A stretch of DNA of 64,000 bases from Lachnospiraceae bacterium XBB2008 (GTDB lineage Bacteria; Bacillota; Clostridia; Lachnospirales; Lachnospiraceae). Location: the NCBI GenBank assembly GCA_900102235.1, contig FMVL01000006.1, positions 62,001 to 126,000 of the forward strand, in the 5' to 3' direction. Below the pieces are notes generated by a model. That model ran no database searches, was not told where the DNA came from, and worked only from the letters and a program-made list of their open reading frames with translations. Positions 1 to 8,728 of the stretch are shown here, piece after piece; position 1 is the first letter of the stretch, and the number at the start of each line of letters is the position of its first letter. The translations under genes and the position numbers were made by a program.

Positions 1-1
1 T

Positions 2-607
2 AAGTTCGACTGGAAGGCAAGCGGCAAGTATCCGAACATCGCCGATCCCAACCCCAGCTATCACGGTGTATCTTTCTATGATGCAGTAGGCCCCGCAGCA
101 TTTGTTACATATATCAGAGCTATCCTGCTTCGTGATACCGGCGCCACCATATCACCGTTTAACGCCTTTCTTCTCCTTCAGGGAGTTGAGACACTGTCAC
201 TCAGGCTTGAGCGGCATGCAGAGAATACCAAGAAGGTCGTAGAGTTCTTAAGCAATCATCCCAAGGTTGCCAAGGTTAACCATCCTTCACTGCCCGAGCA
301 TCCCGATCATGAACTCTATAACAGATACTTCCCCAACGGCGGTGCATCGATCTTCACCTTCGATATCAAGGGCGGACAGGATGAAGCGTGGAGATTCATC
401 GATAACCTGGAGATCTTCTCTCTGCTCGCTAACGTAGCCGATGTTAAGAGCCTGGTCATCCACCCCGCATCAACGACACATTCACAGCTGTCCGATGAGG
501 AACTTGCGGATCAGGGTATCAACAGGAGTACCATTCGTCTGTCCATCGGTACAGAGCATATAGATGATATAATCGCCGATCTGGAAAAAGGTTTCGCTGC
601 TGTTTAA
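2..607 (+). CDS. metY: O-acetylhomoserine sulfhydrylase (C-terminal part)
   Basis: This is the last 201 codons of a PLP-dependent Cys/Met metabolism enzyme; the start and the PLP lysine lie outside the window. It runs in frame from base 2 to a TAA at 605-607. The visible part has the family's C-terminal features: the [18 protein letters not shown] segment, SLGD-like text replaced by [21 protein letters not shown], and a terminal [16 protein letters not shown]. The family makes homocysteine from O-acetylhomoserine and sulfide, or acts as an O-acetylserine sulfhydrylase, in the cytoplasm. The gene ends 37 bases before cysK, so the two are probably co-transcribed. Assignment to MetY over cystathionine synthase/lyase rests on the [10 protein letters not shown] text and is fairly secure. 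Confidence 0.85.
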   Translation, partial: KFDWKASGKYPNIADPNPSYHGVSFYDAVGPAAFVTYIRAILLRDTGATISPFNAFLLLQGVETLSLRLERHAENTKKVVEFLSNHPKVAKVNHPSLPEHPDHELYNRYFPNGGASIFTFDIKGGQDEAWRFIDNLEIFSLLANVADVKSLVIHPASTTHSQLSDEELADQGINRSTIRLSIGTEHIDDIIADLEKGFAAV

Positions 608-644
608 GATAAGTTGTATACTGTTTTTTATGGAGGAAAGAATT

Positions 645-1577
645 ATGGCTAACATTTATAAAGGAACTTTAGGACTCGTTGGAAATACCCCTCTTGTTGA
701 AGTAACCAATATTGAGAAGGATCTTGATCTGAAAGCGACCGTACTGGTGAAACTCGAGTACTTCAATCCGGCAGGCAGCGTGAAAGACCGTATCGCCAAG
801 GCTATGATCGAGGATGCTGAGGAAAAAGGCTTACTCAAGGAGAATTCTGTCATCATAGAACCCACATCCGGTAATACCGGTATAGGACTGGCAGCGATAG
901 CCGCAGCCAAAGGCTACAGGATCATCCTAACCATGCCCGAGACCATGAGCGTGGAGAGAAGGAGCATACTTAAGGCATACGGTGCAGAGATCGTGTTGAC
1001 CGAAGGTGCCAAGGGCATGAAGGGCGCTATCGCCAAAGCTGAGGAACTGGCTAAGGAGATACCGGACTCATTCATTCCCGGACAGTTCGTCAATCCGGCT
1101 AACCCTGCTATCCACAAAGCCACCACAGGTCCCGAGATCTGGAAGGATACCGACGGTGCGGTAGATATATTCATCGCAGGAGTAGGTACCGGCGGAACGG
1201 TTACCGGTACGGGCGAATATCTTAAGAGCCGGAAGGCGGATGTGAAGATCGTGGCATTGGAGCCCGAGGATTCTCCGGTACTTTCGGAGGGAAGAGCGGG
1301 TGCTCACAAGATCCAGGGTATCGGTGCGGGATTTGTCCCCGATGTGCTGAATACCGCGGTATATGATGAGATATTCAAGGCATCCAATGAAGATGCATTT
1401 GCCACCGCCAAACTCCTGGCAAAAAAGGAAGGAATATCCGTAGGAATATCTTCAGGAGCAGCACTGTTTGCAGCGATCCAGTATGCAAAGAAACCCGAGA
1501 ATGCCGGAAAGACAATTGTTGCGCTTCTTCCCGACAGCGGTGACAGATATTATTCAACAGCTCTGTTCACGGAGTGA
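645..1577 (+). CDS. cysK: Cysteine synthase A
   Basis: This 310-residue protein is an O-acetylserine (thiol)-lyase, the PLP enzyme that forms cysteine from O-acetylserine and sulfide. The PLP lysine is K47 in NPAGSVKDR. The substrate-binding loop is [11 protein letters not shown], the phosphate-binding loop is [12 protein letters not shown], and the C-terminal [10 protein letters not shown] is typical of CysK. Length matches the family. An in-frame ATG exists at 630, but the GGAGG at 632-636 would then lie inside the gene. The ATG at 645 sits the right distance after it, so I chose 645. It lies between metY and larE in a sulfur-assimilation group. Confidence 0.95.
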   Translation: MANIYKGTLGLVGNTPLVEVTNIEKDLDLKATVLVKLEYFNPAGSVKDRIAKAMIEDAEEKGLLKENSVIIEPTSGNTGIGLAAIAAAKGYRIILTMPETMSVERRSILKAYGAEIVLTEGAKGMKGAIAKAEELAKEIPDSFIPGQFVNPANPAIHKATTGPEIWKDTDGAVDIFIAGVGTGGTVTGTGEYLKSRKADVKIVALEPEDSPVLSEGRAGAHKIQGIGAGFVPDVLNTAVYDEIFKASNEDAFATAKLLAKKEGISVGISSGAALFAAIQYAKKPENAGKTIVALLPDSGDRYYSTALFTE

Positions 1578-1612
1578 TGAGCTGTCTGTGATATCAGGTA
1601 AAGCTGTCAGAT

Positions 1613-2437
1613 ATGATTTCAAAAGAAACAGAGATCAAACTAAATAAACTGAAAACCCGTATAGCCGACCTGCATTCTCTTGCGGTCGGCTATTCCGGAG
1701 GAGTGGATTCGACTTTTCTCCTTACGGTAGCGCATATGGTCCTGGGCGATAAGGTGATCGCCGTAACGGCATCGGACGACGCTTTTCCGGAGAGAGAATA
1801 CACGGAAGCCCGGACATTCTGCGAAGAACACGGGATCAGGCAGATCATAGTAAGGACGAACCCGCTTGAGATAGAAGAGTATCGTCATAATGCTCCGGAC
1901 CGGTGCTATCATTGCAAGAAAGCGTTTTTCTCGGAGATAAAACGGATTGCCGGCGAGAACGGGATCGAAAATGTTGCGGAAGGATCCAATATCGATGATA
2001 TTGGAGATTACCGTCCCGGATTAAGGGCAGTGGAAGAGCTTGGGATCAGGAGCCCGCTTCGTGAGGCAGGGCTATCCAAAGCCGAGATACGTTCTCTGTC
2101 TAAGGAGATGGGGCTGCCGACGTGGAGCAAACCGTCGTATGCATGTCTTGCATCGAGATTCGTTTACGGTGAAGAGATCACCGCAGAGAAACTTCACATG
2201 ATCGACCGTGCGGAACAGTTTCTGATCGAACTCGGATTCATTGAGGAGCGGGTGAGGATGCACGGCAACCTGGCAAGGATAGAAGTGCCGGGCCCGGATA
2301 TACCGAGACTTGCTTCCGATGATATCCGCACCGCAGTATATGAAGAATTCAAGAAGATAGGATTCTCATATGTGAGTCTGGATCTTAAGGGATACCGTAC
2401 GGGAAGCATGAATGAGATGCTGAATTCAAAAAAATAA
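1613..2437 (+). CDS. larE: ATP-dependent sacrificial sulfur transferase, LarE type
   Basis: This is a 274-residue PP-loop ATP pyrophosphatase of the LarE family. LarE adenylates the nickel-pincer nucleotide precursor and donates sulfur from its own cysteine, as part of the cofactor of lactate racemase. The PP-loop is GYSGGVDST at residues 27-35. A CYHCKKAFF segment follows, and the sacrificial cysteine position is C178 in SYACLASRF. No larB, larC or larA is visible here, so the substrate could differ. The extra CxxC-like pair could instead mark a [4Fe-4S]-using relative. Its place after metY and cysK fits a sulfur-handling role. Confidence 0.85.
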   Translation: MISKETEIKLNKLKTRIADLHSLAVGYSGGVDSTFLLTVAHMVLGDKVIAVTASDDAFPEREYTEARTFCEEHGIRQIIVRTNPLEIEEYRHNAPDRCYHCKKAFFSEIKRIAGENGIENVAEGSNIDDIGDYRPGLRAVEELGIRSPLREAGLSKAEIRSLSKEMGLPTWSKPSYACLASRFVYGEEITAEKLHMIDRAEQFLIELGFIEERVRMHGNLARIEVPGPDIPRLASDDIRTAVYEEFKKIGFSYVSLDLKGYRTGSMNEMLNSKK

Positions 2438-2458
2438 AAAATTTTTTCCAAATACCTA

Positions 2459-2487
2459 TTGACATAGTAGGTTAAAGTGTGTAAGAT
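2459..2487 (+). promoter_or_regulatory. Sigma-A promoter of the Met/Cys transporter operon
   Basis: TTGACA (2459-2464), a 17-base spacer and TAAGAT (2482-2487). Transcription would begin near 2494, just before the leader peptide ribosome binding site AAAGGAG at 2503-2509. Confidence 0.8.
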
Positions 2488-2517
2488 ATAGAAAAACAAA
2501 GGAAAGGAGTATGACAG

Positions 2518-2643
2518 ATGAAGAACTATGATCACAGAACAGATACCATGTGTTGTATGTGGATGTGTTGTCGAATGCTGATCTCCCAGGCAAGTAATAT
2601 GGTCGGGTGTTTGGCCCATTTGTCATGCGCCCGGATACAGTGA
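2518..2643 (+). CDS. Met/Cys-rich leader peptide
   Basis: This is a 41-codon reading frame with an AAAGGAG ribosome binding site eight bases upstream. Residues 11-20 read M-C-C-M-W-M-C-C-R-M, so eight of ten codons are Cys or Met. Cys31, Met28 and Cys37 follow. It begins right after a strong promoter and ends before a terminator hairpin that precedes a transporter operon for Met/Cys-type substrates. That is the layout of a transcription-attenuation leader peptide, where stalling at scarce aminoacyl-tRNA controls folding of the RNA downstream. I infer regulation by cysteine, methionine or both. A second ATG at 2511 opens only a six-codon frame and is ignored. Confidence 0.8.
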   Translation: MKNYDHRTDTMCCMWMCCRMLISQASNMVGCLAHLSCARIQ

Positions 2644-2681
2644 TTTATCATCTTAAATCTATGTAAGCCATTGCCTGGGAG
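2583..2681 (+). promoter_or_regulatory. Antiterminator stem of the leader
   Basis: CTCCCAGGCAA (2583-2593) is an exact 11-base complement of TTGCCTGGGAG (2671-2681). The second arm includes the whole 5' strand of the terminator stem, so the two folds exclude each other. A further small stem, CGGGTG (2604-2609) with CGCCCG (2628-2633), lies between. Arm 1 begins 11 bases after the second CysCys pair, close to the edge of a ribosome stalled there. Which stalled state favours which fold is inferred. Confidence 0.75.
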
Positions 2682-2700
2682 TAAAACCCCGGGCATTTTT
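2673..2700 (+). terminator. Leader terminator (attenuator)
   Basis: GCCTGGG (2673-2679) pairs with CCCGGGC (2688-2694), including one G-U pair, with an eight-base loop and an ATTTTT tail. It lies between the leader peptide and the binding-protein gene on the same strand. Confidence 0.8.
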
Positions 2701-2758
2701 AATGTCCGTCACAGAACAAAAAATCAATCTATAAAAAATGGAAATGAGGAAAATAATT

Positions 2759-4444
2759 ATGAAAAACAATCTAATCAAAAAGATCATAACCGCCGTCGCA
2801 GCCGCAACACTCGGAGCAGCCCTGCTTACAGGATGCGGAAGCACCGGCGCAACATCTGCTGAAGCAGCAAGCGCAGACAACTTAGGAAATCAGGTCTACA
2901 GAACTCTCGATGAAATAAAGGAGAGCGGAACAGTGAACATCGGAGTCTTCTCCGATAAGAACCCCTTCGGATATGTGGATGAGAACGGTACATATCAGGG
3001 ATATGACGTTTACTTCGCAGAGAGGATCGGACAGGATCTCGGAGTCAAGATCAACTACGTATCAACGGAGGCAGCAAGCAGAGTTGAATATCTCGAAACC
3101 GGTAAAGTCGATATAGTACTTGCCAACTTTACCGTAACCGAAGAAAGAGCCCAGAAAGTGGATTTCGCACTTCCTTATATGAACGTGGCACTCGGTGTGG
3201 TATCACCCGAGGATAACGTGATCGAGGATCTGAGCCAGATAGGGGCAGACGATCAGGTGATCGTTATATCAGGTACTACGGCAGAGACATATCTCGAGAA
3301 GAACTATCCCGATATCAAACTTCAGAAGTTTGATACATATGCTACAGCCAAGACTTCTTTTGAGAACGGAACGGGTGTTGCATGGGCAAACGACAATACC
3401 GAGGTCATCGCATACTCTCTGGAAAATGAAGGTTATGTGGTAGGCATCCCTTCACTCGGAAGCCAGGACACCATCGCTCCGGCAGTATCCAAGGGTAACA
3501 GCTCACTCCTTAACTGGCTGAATGATGAGATCAAGGCACTCGGAAACGAGAACTTCTTCCATGCAGATTATGAGGCAACTCTTCTTGATACTTACGGCGC
3601 GGATTATGAGGATACTCTGGTAGTTGAAGGCGGCGTGGTAGCCCAGGCCGAAGCAGCAGCTTCCGAGACTGAGGAAGCAACAGCAGGTGATCTCGATATA
3701 GTTCCCGGTAACGGTGAGACCATCAAGATCGCAGCATCTCCCGTACCTCATGCGGAGATCCTGGAAAAAGCAGCTGACATTCTTAAAGATTACGGTTACG
3801 AACTGGATATCGTGGAATTCGAAGATTACGTACAGCCAAACCTGGTTGTTGAGTCAGGTGAATTTGATGCCAATTATTTCCAGCATGTTCCTTATCTTGA
3901 CAGCTTTAACGATGAGCAGGGTACACATCTCGTGAATGCAGGCGGGATCCACTATGAGCCCTTCGGTATCTATCCCGGTACCAAATCTAGTCTTGATGAA
4001 GTTGCTGACGGTGATTCCATAGCGATCCCGAATGACACCACCAACGAAGCAAGAGCGCTCCTTCTCCTTCAGGACAACGGACTTCTGAAGTTAAAGGACG
4101 GAGCAGGTCTCACAGCCACAGTTAATGATGTAGTCGAGAATCCTCATGATCTGGAGTTTGTAGAACTTGAGGCAGCACAGGTCGCAAGAGTCACCAAGGA
4201 AGTCGAATATGTAGTCCTTAACGGAAACTACGCTCTTGAAGCCGGCTTCTCGGTAGCAAAGGATTCCATCGCTTATGAAGCAAGCGATTCGGTAGCTGCA
4301 CAGACATATGTGAACATCGTCGCAGTATATGACGGCAATGAATCCACAGACAAGATCAAAGCACTGGTAAGCGTGCTCAGATCCGATGAGATCAGACAGT
4401 TCATAGAGGATACATACGACGGAGCCGTCGTGTTCTATGACTGA
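2759..4444 (+). CDS. Lipoprotein with fused polar-amino-acid (SBP_bac_3) and MetQ/NlpA binding domains
   Basis: This 561-residue lipoprotein has a signal peptide ending in the lipobox LLTG-C26. Residues about 45-290 form an SBP_bac_3 domain, recognisable from GVFSDKNPFGYVDENG, GYDVYFAERI and FTVTEERAQKVDFALPYM. An Ala/Glu-rich linker (about 293-316) joins it to a second complete binding domain of the MetQ/NlpA family at about 317-561, with EFEDYVQPN, GEFDANYFQHVPYLD and YPGTKSSLDEV. These two families normally serve different importers, cystine or polar amino acids and methionine. Both importers follow in the same operon, so one anchored protein probably feeds both. The start at 2759 is preferred over 2738 because TGAGGA at 2745-2750 serves it. 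Confidence 0.9.
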   Translation: MKNNLIKKIITAVAAATLGAALLTGCGSTGATSAEAASADNLGNQVYRTLDEIKESGTVNIGVFSDKNPFGYVDENGTYQGYDVYFAERIGQDLGVKINYVSTEAASRVEYLETGKVDIVLANFTVTEERAQKVDFALPYMNVALGVVSPEDNVIEDLSQIGADDQVIVISGTTAETYLEKNYPDIKLQKFDTYATAKTSFENGTGVAWANDNTEVIAYSLENEGYVVGIPSLGSQDTIAPAVSKGNSSLLNWLNDEIKALGNENFFHADYEATLLDTYGADYEDTLVVEGGVVAQAEAAASETEEATAGDLDIVPGNGETIKIAASPVPHAEILEKAADILKDYGYELDIVEFEDYVQPNLVVESGEFDANYFQHVPYLDSFNDEQGTHLVNAGGIHYEPFGIYPGTKSSLDEVADGDSIAIPNDTTNEARALLLLQDNGLLKLKDGAGLTATVNDVVENPHDLEFVELEAAQVARVTKEVEYVVLNGNYALEAGFSVAKDSIAYEASDSVAAQTYVNIVAVYDGNESTDKIKALVSVLRSDEIRQFIEDTYDGAVVFYD

Positions 4445-4462
4445 AATCTGTAATCAGCTTAA

Positions 4463-4487
4463 GCGGGAGGGTGCGGATCCCTCCCGC
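4463..4487 (+). promoter_or_regulatory. GC-rich hairpin between binding-protein gene and metN
   Basis: A perfect nine-pair stem, GCGGGAGGG (4463-4471) with CCCTCCCGC (4479-4487), is followed by ATCTTTC, too poor in U for a full terminator. Such a hairpin after a binding-protein gene usually stabilises the upstream mRNA or causes partial termination, giving more binding protein than permease. Confidence 0.6.
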
Positions 4488-4504
4488 ATCTTTCGGAGAC
4501 AGCA

Positions 4505-5518
4505 ATGAGTGAGATAGAGATTAGAAACCTGACGAAGAAATTTGAAGTAAAAGAGCATACCGTAGTCGCTCTCGATAATATCAGTCTGTCGATCGAAAAA
4601 GGTGATATATTCGGCATCATCGGAATGTCCGGTGCAGGGAAGAGCACACTGGTCAGATCCATTAATTATCTCGAGGAGCCGACTGAAGGCCGCGTGCTGA
4701 TAGACGGTGTGGATATGGGGACACTTTCACACAGGGAGCTTCGTGAAAAAAGAAGTGATATCGGCATGATCTTTCAGAGCTTCAATCTCCTTGAGCAGAA
4801 GAGCGTGATCGATAATGTCTGCTTTCCGCTGGAGATAGCGGGGATCAGGAGACGGGATGCAAGGATCAGGGCACGAGAACTTCTTAAGACCGTGAATCTT
4901 GAGGACAAGGAAAAGGCTTATCCGTCACAGTTATCCGGCGGGCAGAAGCAGAGAGTGGCGATAGCCAGAGCTCTGGCATCGGATCCGAAGATACTTCTCT
5001 GCGATGAGGCTACGAGTGCGCTCGATCCGCAGACAACGGAATCGATATTATCCTTACTGAAGGATATCAATGAAAAGATGAACATCACCATAGTCATCAT
5101 CACACATCAGATGTCGGTGGTGACTCAGGTTTGCAATAAAGTGGCGATCATAGACAACGGCCGGCTCGTAGAGGAAGGTCCTGTGGAGAAGATATTCGAA
5201 TCGCCCGAATCGGATGCGGCAAGGGAACTTATCCTTGAGAAAAATGTCAGATATACGCCGGTGGAACAGCTGCATGCTTCGAGAAGGATCAGGATAGTCT
5301 TTAATGAGAACTCCTCGTATGAACCGGTCATCTCCAATGTCATCCTGAAATATCAGGCTCCCGTCAACATACTTAAAGCCGATACCCGAAACGTCGGAGG
5401 ACGGGCCAGAGGAGAGATGATACTGGGGCTTCCGGATGGCAGAGAAATTCAGGAAGGCATCATTGAGTATCTGTCGGGGATAGGACTGACCGTAACGGAG
5501 GTGGATTACGATGTTTGA
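4505..5518 (+). CDS. metN: Methionine ABC transporter ATP-binding protein
   Basis: This is a 337-residue ABC ATPase that energises methionine import through MetI. Walker A is GMSGAGKST, the signature is LSGGQKQRVAIARAL, and Walker B is ILLCDEATSALD. After about residue 250 comes the C-terminal NIL (ligand-binding ACT-like) domain, which in E. coli MetN binds methionine and inhibits transport. That is the feature that separates MetN from other importer ATPases. Its last eight bases overlap metI, which indicates translational coupling. Confidence 0.93.
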   Translation: MSEIEIRNLTKKFEVKEHTVVALDNISLSIEKGDIFGIIGMSGAGKSTLVRSINYLEEPTEGRVLIDGVDMGTLSHRELREKRSDIGMIFQSFNLLEQKSVIDNVCFPLEIAGIRRRDARIRARELLKTVNLEDKEKAYPSQLSGGQKQRVAIARALASDPKILLCDEATSALDPQTTESILSLLKDINEKMNITIVIITHQMSVVTQVCNKVAIIDNGRLVEEGPVEKIFESPESDAARELILEKNVRYTPVEQLHASRRIRIVFNENSSYEPVISNVILKYQAPVNILKADTRNVGGRARGEMILGLPDGREIQEGIIEYLSGIGLTVTEVDYDV

Positions 5519-6173
5519 TGAAAAAGTAGTACAGATGATACTCGAAGGTATCAGGGATACGCTGTTTATGACGCTTGTTTCCACCGTGTTCGGTTATGTG
5601 ATAGGATTGCCGTTCGGCATAGTATTGAACGTCACGCGCAAAGACGGATTAAAACCCAACCGCATCATTTACGGTATCGGTGATTTTATCTGCAATATCG
5701 TAAGGAGCATTCCTTTTCTGATCCTGCTGATCCTGCTGATACCGTTTACGAGACTGGTGGTAGGTCAGAGCTACGGATCAACGGCTACGATAGTTCCGCT
5801 CGTGATCTGTGCGGCACCCTACATCGCCAGAGTCGTGGAATCATCACTTAACGAAGTGGATGCCGGAGTGATCGAAGCGGCCAAAGCCATGGGGGCGAGC
5901 AACATCCAGATAATATTCAAGGTCCTGCTCGTGGAGGCCAGGATATCACTGTTTACCGGAGCGACGATAACCACGGGACTCTTACTGGGGTATTCCGCCA
6001 TGTCGGGAACCGTCGGAGGAGGCGGTCTCGGTGATATCGCAGTCAGATACGGTTACTACAGATGGCAGACCGACATCATGCTGGTCACGGTCGTGCTGCT
6101 GATACTCATCTTCCAGATAATCCAGAATATCGGTACCAGACTGTCCGGAAGGATCGACCACAGAAAACACTAA
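5511..6173 (+). CDS. metI: Methionine ABC transporter permease
   Basis: This 220-residue inner-membrane permease has five to six hydrophobic segments. The coupling-loop text EAAKAMGASNIQIIFKVLLVEA and the YSAMSGTVGGGGLGDIAVRYGYYRW segment are diagnostic of MetI. It overlaps metN by eight bases and is followed seven bases later by the first permease of the second importer. Confidence 0.93.
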   Translation: MFDEKVVQMILEGIRDTLFMTLVSTVFGYVIGLPFGIVLNVTRKDGLKPNRIIYGIGDFICNIVRSIPFLILLILLIPFTRLVVGQSYGSTATIVPLVICAAPYIARVVESSLNEVDAGVIEAAKAMGASNIQIIFKVLLVEARISLFTGATITTGLLLGYSAMSGTVGGGGLGDIAVRYGYYRWQTDIMLVTVVLLILIFQIIQNIGTRLSGRIDHRKH

Positions 6174-6180
6174 ACGAAAC

Positions 6181-6840
6181 ATGGATACATCTATTATCAG
6201 TTCATATTTACCGCTGTTTGCGGAGGCATTCATACTGACCGTAAAGATCGGGTGGATAGGGATAGGACTGTCACTTCTCCTCGGGATCACGGATGCCTTC
6301 ATACTTTATTTCAGGATACCCATCCTGTCGGGAATAGTGAAAGCCTATGTGGAGCTGTTCAGAAACACGCCGCTTCTGGTACAGCTTTTTTTCCTGTATT
6401 ACGGACTCCCGGCGGTCGGCATCCGTATTTCGGCCGAAGTCTGCGGTGCGATCGGACTGGGGCTTCTCGGCGGAAGTTACATGACCGAGAGCATCAGGAG
6501 CGGACTTGAAGCAGTACCCGCGATCCAGACAGAGAGTTCTTTTGCTCTCGGGATGAACAGGATACAGGCTTTTGTGCTGGTGATCGTTCCGCAGGCGTTT
6601 TCGATAAGTGTTCCGGCCATCATAGCCAATATCATCTTTTTGCTGAAGGAGACGAGTGTCTTCTCGGCGATAAGCCTGATGGATCTGATGTTTACCGCCA
6701 AAGACCTGATAGGCCTGTATTACAACACCACGGAGAGTCTTTTCCTGCTCGTGATCTTCTATATCCTGATGCTCCTGCCCGTATCTCTTGCAGGCTCGTA
6801 TATAGAGAAAAGAGCAAGGTTTAAGATGTTTGGAGACTGA
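6181..6840 (+). CDS. Polar amino acid (cystine-type) ABC permease 1
   Basis: This 219-residue permease belongs to the HisM/HisQ/TcyL class. It has an N-terminal segment with VKIGWIGIGLSLLLG, the VELFRNTPLLVQLFFLYYGLP motif and the EAA-type loop SSFALGMNRIQAFVLVIVPQAF. The family forms heterodimers with a second similar permease, here the next gene, and works with a GlnQ-type ATPase, the gene after that. The substrate is not fixed by the sequence. Cystine is inferred from the sulfur context and from the Cys-rich leader. Confidence 0.88.
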   Translation: MDTSIISSYLPLFAEAFILTVKIGWIGIGLSLLLGITDAFILYFRIPILSGIVKAYVELFRNTPLLVQLFFLYYGLPAVGIRISAEVCGAIGLGLLGGSYMTESIRSGLEAVPAIQTESSFALGMNRIQAFVLVIVPQAFSISVPAIIANIIFLLKETSVFSAISLMDLMFTAKDLIGLYYNTTESLFLLVIFYILMLLPVSLAGSYIEKRARFKMFGD

Positions 6841-6842
6841 AG

Positions 6843-7511
6843 ATGGGATTTGAAGTGCTTTTTAAAGGAACGAATATGCTGCGTCTTCTGGGGGGCCTGG
6901 GCGCGGCGATGAAGATAAGCCTCATCTCGATCGCGATAAGCATAAGTCTGGGCATAATCCTGGGAATGCTGATGAGCATGAAAAAACCGGTGATCAATGC
7001 GATATCCAGGATCTATCTCGAGATCGTCCGGATCATGCCGCAGATGGTCCTTCTGTTCATCGTCTTCTTCGGCTTTACCAAAGCGATGGGACTTAATCTG
7101 TCTGCAGAGACGAGCTCGATCATAGTTTTTTCATTCTGGGGAACGGCCGAGATGTCCGATCTGGTGCGAAGCTGCCTGATAAGCATCCCCCCGATCCAGT
7201 ATGAGAGCAGTGCAGCTCTCGGCCTGAGTAAACTTCAGACATATGTATATGTGATAATACCTCAGATAGGCAGGAGACTGATCCCTCTGTCCATCAATCT
7301 GATCACGAGGATGATCAAGACCACCAGTCTGGTGATGATGATAGGAATAGTTGAGGTGCTCAAAGTCGGACAGCAGATCATTGAAGCCAACAGAAAAAGT
7401 TCGCCGAATGCCGCTTTCGGTGTTTTTGCGACCGTATTCTTGCTGTACTTCCTGGTGTGCTGGCCGATAAGCACGTTTTCAAGATATCTGGAAAAGAAAT
7501 GGGCGAATTGA
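6843..7511 (+). CDS. Polar amino acid (cystine-type) ABC permease 2
   Basis: This 222-residue permease is the likely heterodimer partner of the preceding one, which ends two bases upstream. It shows EIVRIMPQMVLLFIVFFGF, where the usual RNTPLLVQ is altered, and the loop SSAALGLSKLQTYVYVIIPQIGRR. Four to five membrane segments are visible. The following ATPase begins one base after its stop. Confidence 0.87.
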   Translation: MGFEVLFKGTNMLRLLGGLGAAMKISLISIAISISLGIILGMLMSMKKPVINAISRIYLEIVRIMPQMVLLFIVFFGFTKAMGLNLSAETSSIIVFSFWGTAEMSDLVRSCLISIPPIQYESSAALGLSKLQTYVYVIIPQIGRRLIPLSINLITRMIKTTSLVMMIGIVEVLKVGQQIIEANRKSSPNAAFGVFATVFLLYFLVCWPISTFSRYLEKKWAN

Positions 7512-7512
7512 T

Positions 7513-8262
7513 ATGAGTGAAGAGATACTGAAGATCGAACATCTGTATAAGAGGTATGATGATATACCTGTTCTTGAGGACATCAGCCTGACCGTGAAAA
7601 AGGGCGAGACCGTCGTTATCGTCGGACCGTCCGGATGCGGCAAAAGCACTTTCTTAAGGTGCATCAACGGACTGGAGGACATACAGGACGGGCATGTTTA
7701 TCTGGAAGATGCACTGATCAATCCGGCATCAGGCGAGTCTGTACAAAACAGACAGAGGATAGGAATGGTATTCCAGAGCTATGATCTGTTTCCGCATAAG
7801 ACCGTATTGGAAAACGTCATACTCGCTCCGATGAAAGTGCAGAAGAGAAAGAAGGAAGATGCGACTGAGGAAGCCCTTGCACTGCTTGACCGTGTCGGAC
7901 TTTCGGCCAGGAAAGACAGTTATCCCAGACAGCTTTCGGGCGGACAGAAACAGAGGGTAGCCATAGTCCGCGCACTGATGATGCATCCCGAAGTCCTTCT
8001 TTTTGATGAGGTTACCGCCGCACTTGATCCCGAGATGGTCAGGGAGGTTTTGGATGTTATTCTGGATCTGGCCAGGAATAACAGCACGATGCTCATCGTA
8101 ACTCATGAGATGGCTTTTGCAAGAGCGATTGCAGACAGGGTGCTTTTTTTGGACGGAGGTCATATAATAGAAGATACCGATCCGGGACAGTTCTTTGATT
8201 CACCCGGGACCGACAGAGCTAAGAAGTTCCTTCAGACTTTTGAATATGAGAGTGTACGATGA
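7513..8262 (+). CDS. Polar amino acid ABC transporter ATP-binding protein
   Basis: This 249-residue ATPase is of the GlnQ/TcyN class. Walker A is GPSGCGKST, the signature LSGGQKQRVAIVRAL and Walker B LLFDEVTAALD, followed by the THEMAFA switch region. It lacks the NIL domain seen in metN, which separates the two ATPases of this operon. It completes the set of two ATPases, three permeases and one fused binding protein. MetI normally forms homodimers and the other two permeases heterodimers, so two whole importers are encoded. Confidence 0.93.
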   Translation: MSEEILKIEHLYKRYDDIPVLEDISLTVKKGETVVIVGPSGCGKSTFLRCINGLEDIQDGHVYLEDALINPASGESVQNRQRIGMVFQSYDLFPHKTVLENVILAPMKVQKRKKEDATEEALALLDRVGLSARKDSYPRQLSGGQKQRVAIVRALMMHPEVLLFDEVTAALDPEMVREVLDVILDLARNNSTMLIVTHEMAFARAIADRVLFLDGGHIIEDTDPGQFFDSPGTDRAKKFLQTFEYESVR

Positions 8263-8286
8263 TTTTTCGCACAGAGAGGAGAAAGC

Positions 8287-8721
8287 ATGCGTGCTGTAGT
8301 GACAAGGGTACTTTCGGCTTCCGTGACCATTGACGGAACGAAGGTATCCGAAATAGATAAAGGCTTCCTGATCCTTTTGGGAGTCCATAAAGATGATACC
8401 GAAGAAAAGGCCGTGAAGATCGCTGACAAGATCTGCGGTCTTCGTGTTTTTGAAGACGAAAACGGTAAGATGAACATATCTCCGGCTGATGCCGGAGCTT
8501 CTCTTTTGATAGTGAGCCAGTTTACGCTGTATGCGGACTGCAGTTCGAGAAGACCGGGATTTACGGATGCCGCCAGACCCGAGATATCGTTACCTCTGTA
8601 TGAAAAAGTGGTAGCTGAATGCAGAGCCCGGGGATTCGAAGTCGGGACCGGAGAGTTCGGAGCCGATATGAAAGTTGAGTCGGTAAATGACGGGCCGGTC
8701 ACCATAATACTCGAAATATGA
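8287..8721 (+). CDS. dtd: D-aminoacyl-tRNA deacylase
   Basis: This 144-residue protein hydrolyses D-aminoacyl-tRNA (and Gly-tRNA-Ala), keeping D-amino acids out of translation. The two family signatures are present: SQFTLYADC at about residues 78-86 and the C-terminal NDGPVTIILE. Length is typical. It starts 24 bases after the transporter ATPase, behind AGAGGAG, so it may be the last gene of that operon although the roles are unrelated. Confidence 0.95.
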   Translation: MRAVVTRVLSASVTIDGTKVSEIDKGFLILLGVHKDDTEEKAVKIADKICGLRVFEDENGKMNISPADAGASLLIVSQFTLYADCSSRRPGFTDAARPEISLPLYEKVVAECRARGFEVGTGEFGADMKVESVNDGPVTIILEI

Positions 8722-8728
8722 TATAATT

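Noticed and set aside
2494-2758. Riboswitch or T-box before the Met/Cys importer
   Set aside because: I see neither the S-box core nor a T-box sequence. The region is explained by a leader peptide and competing stems.
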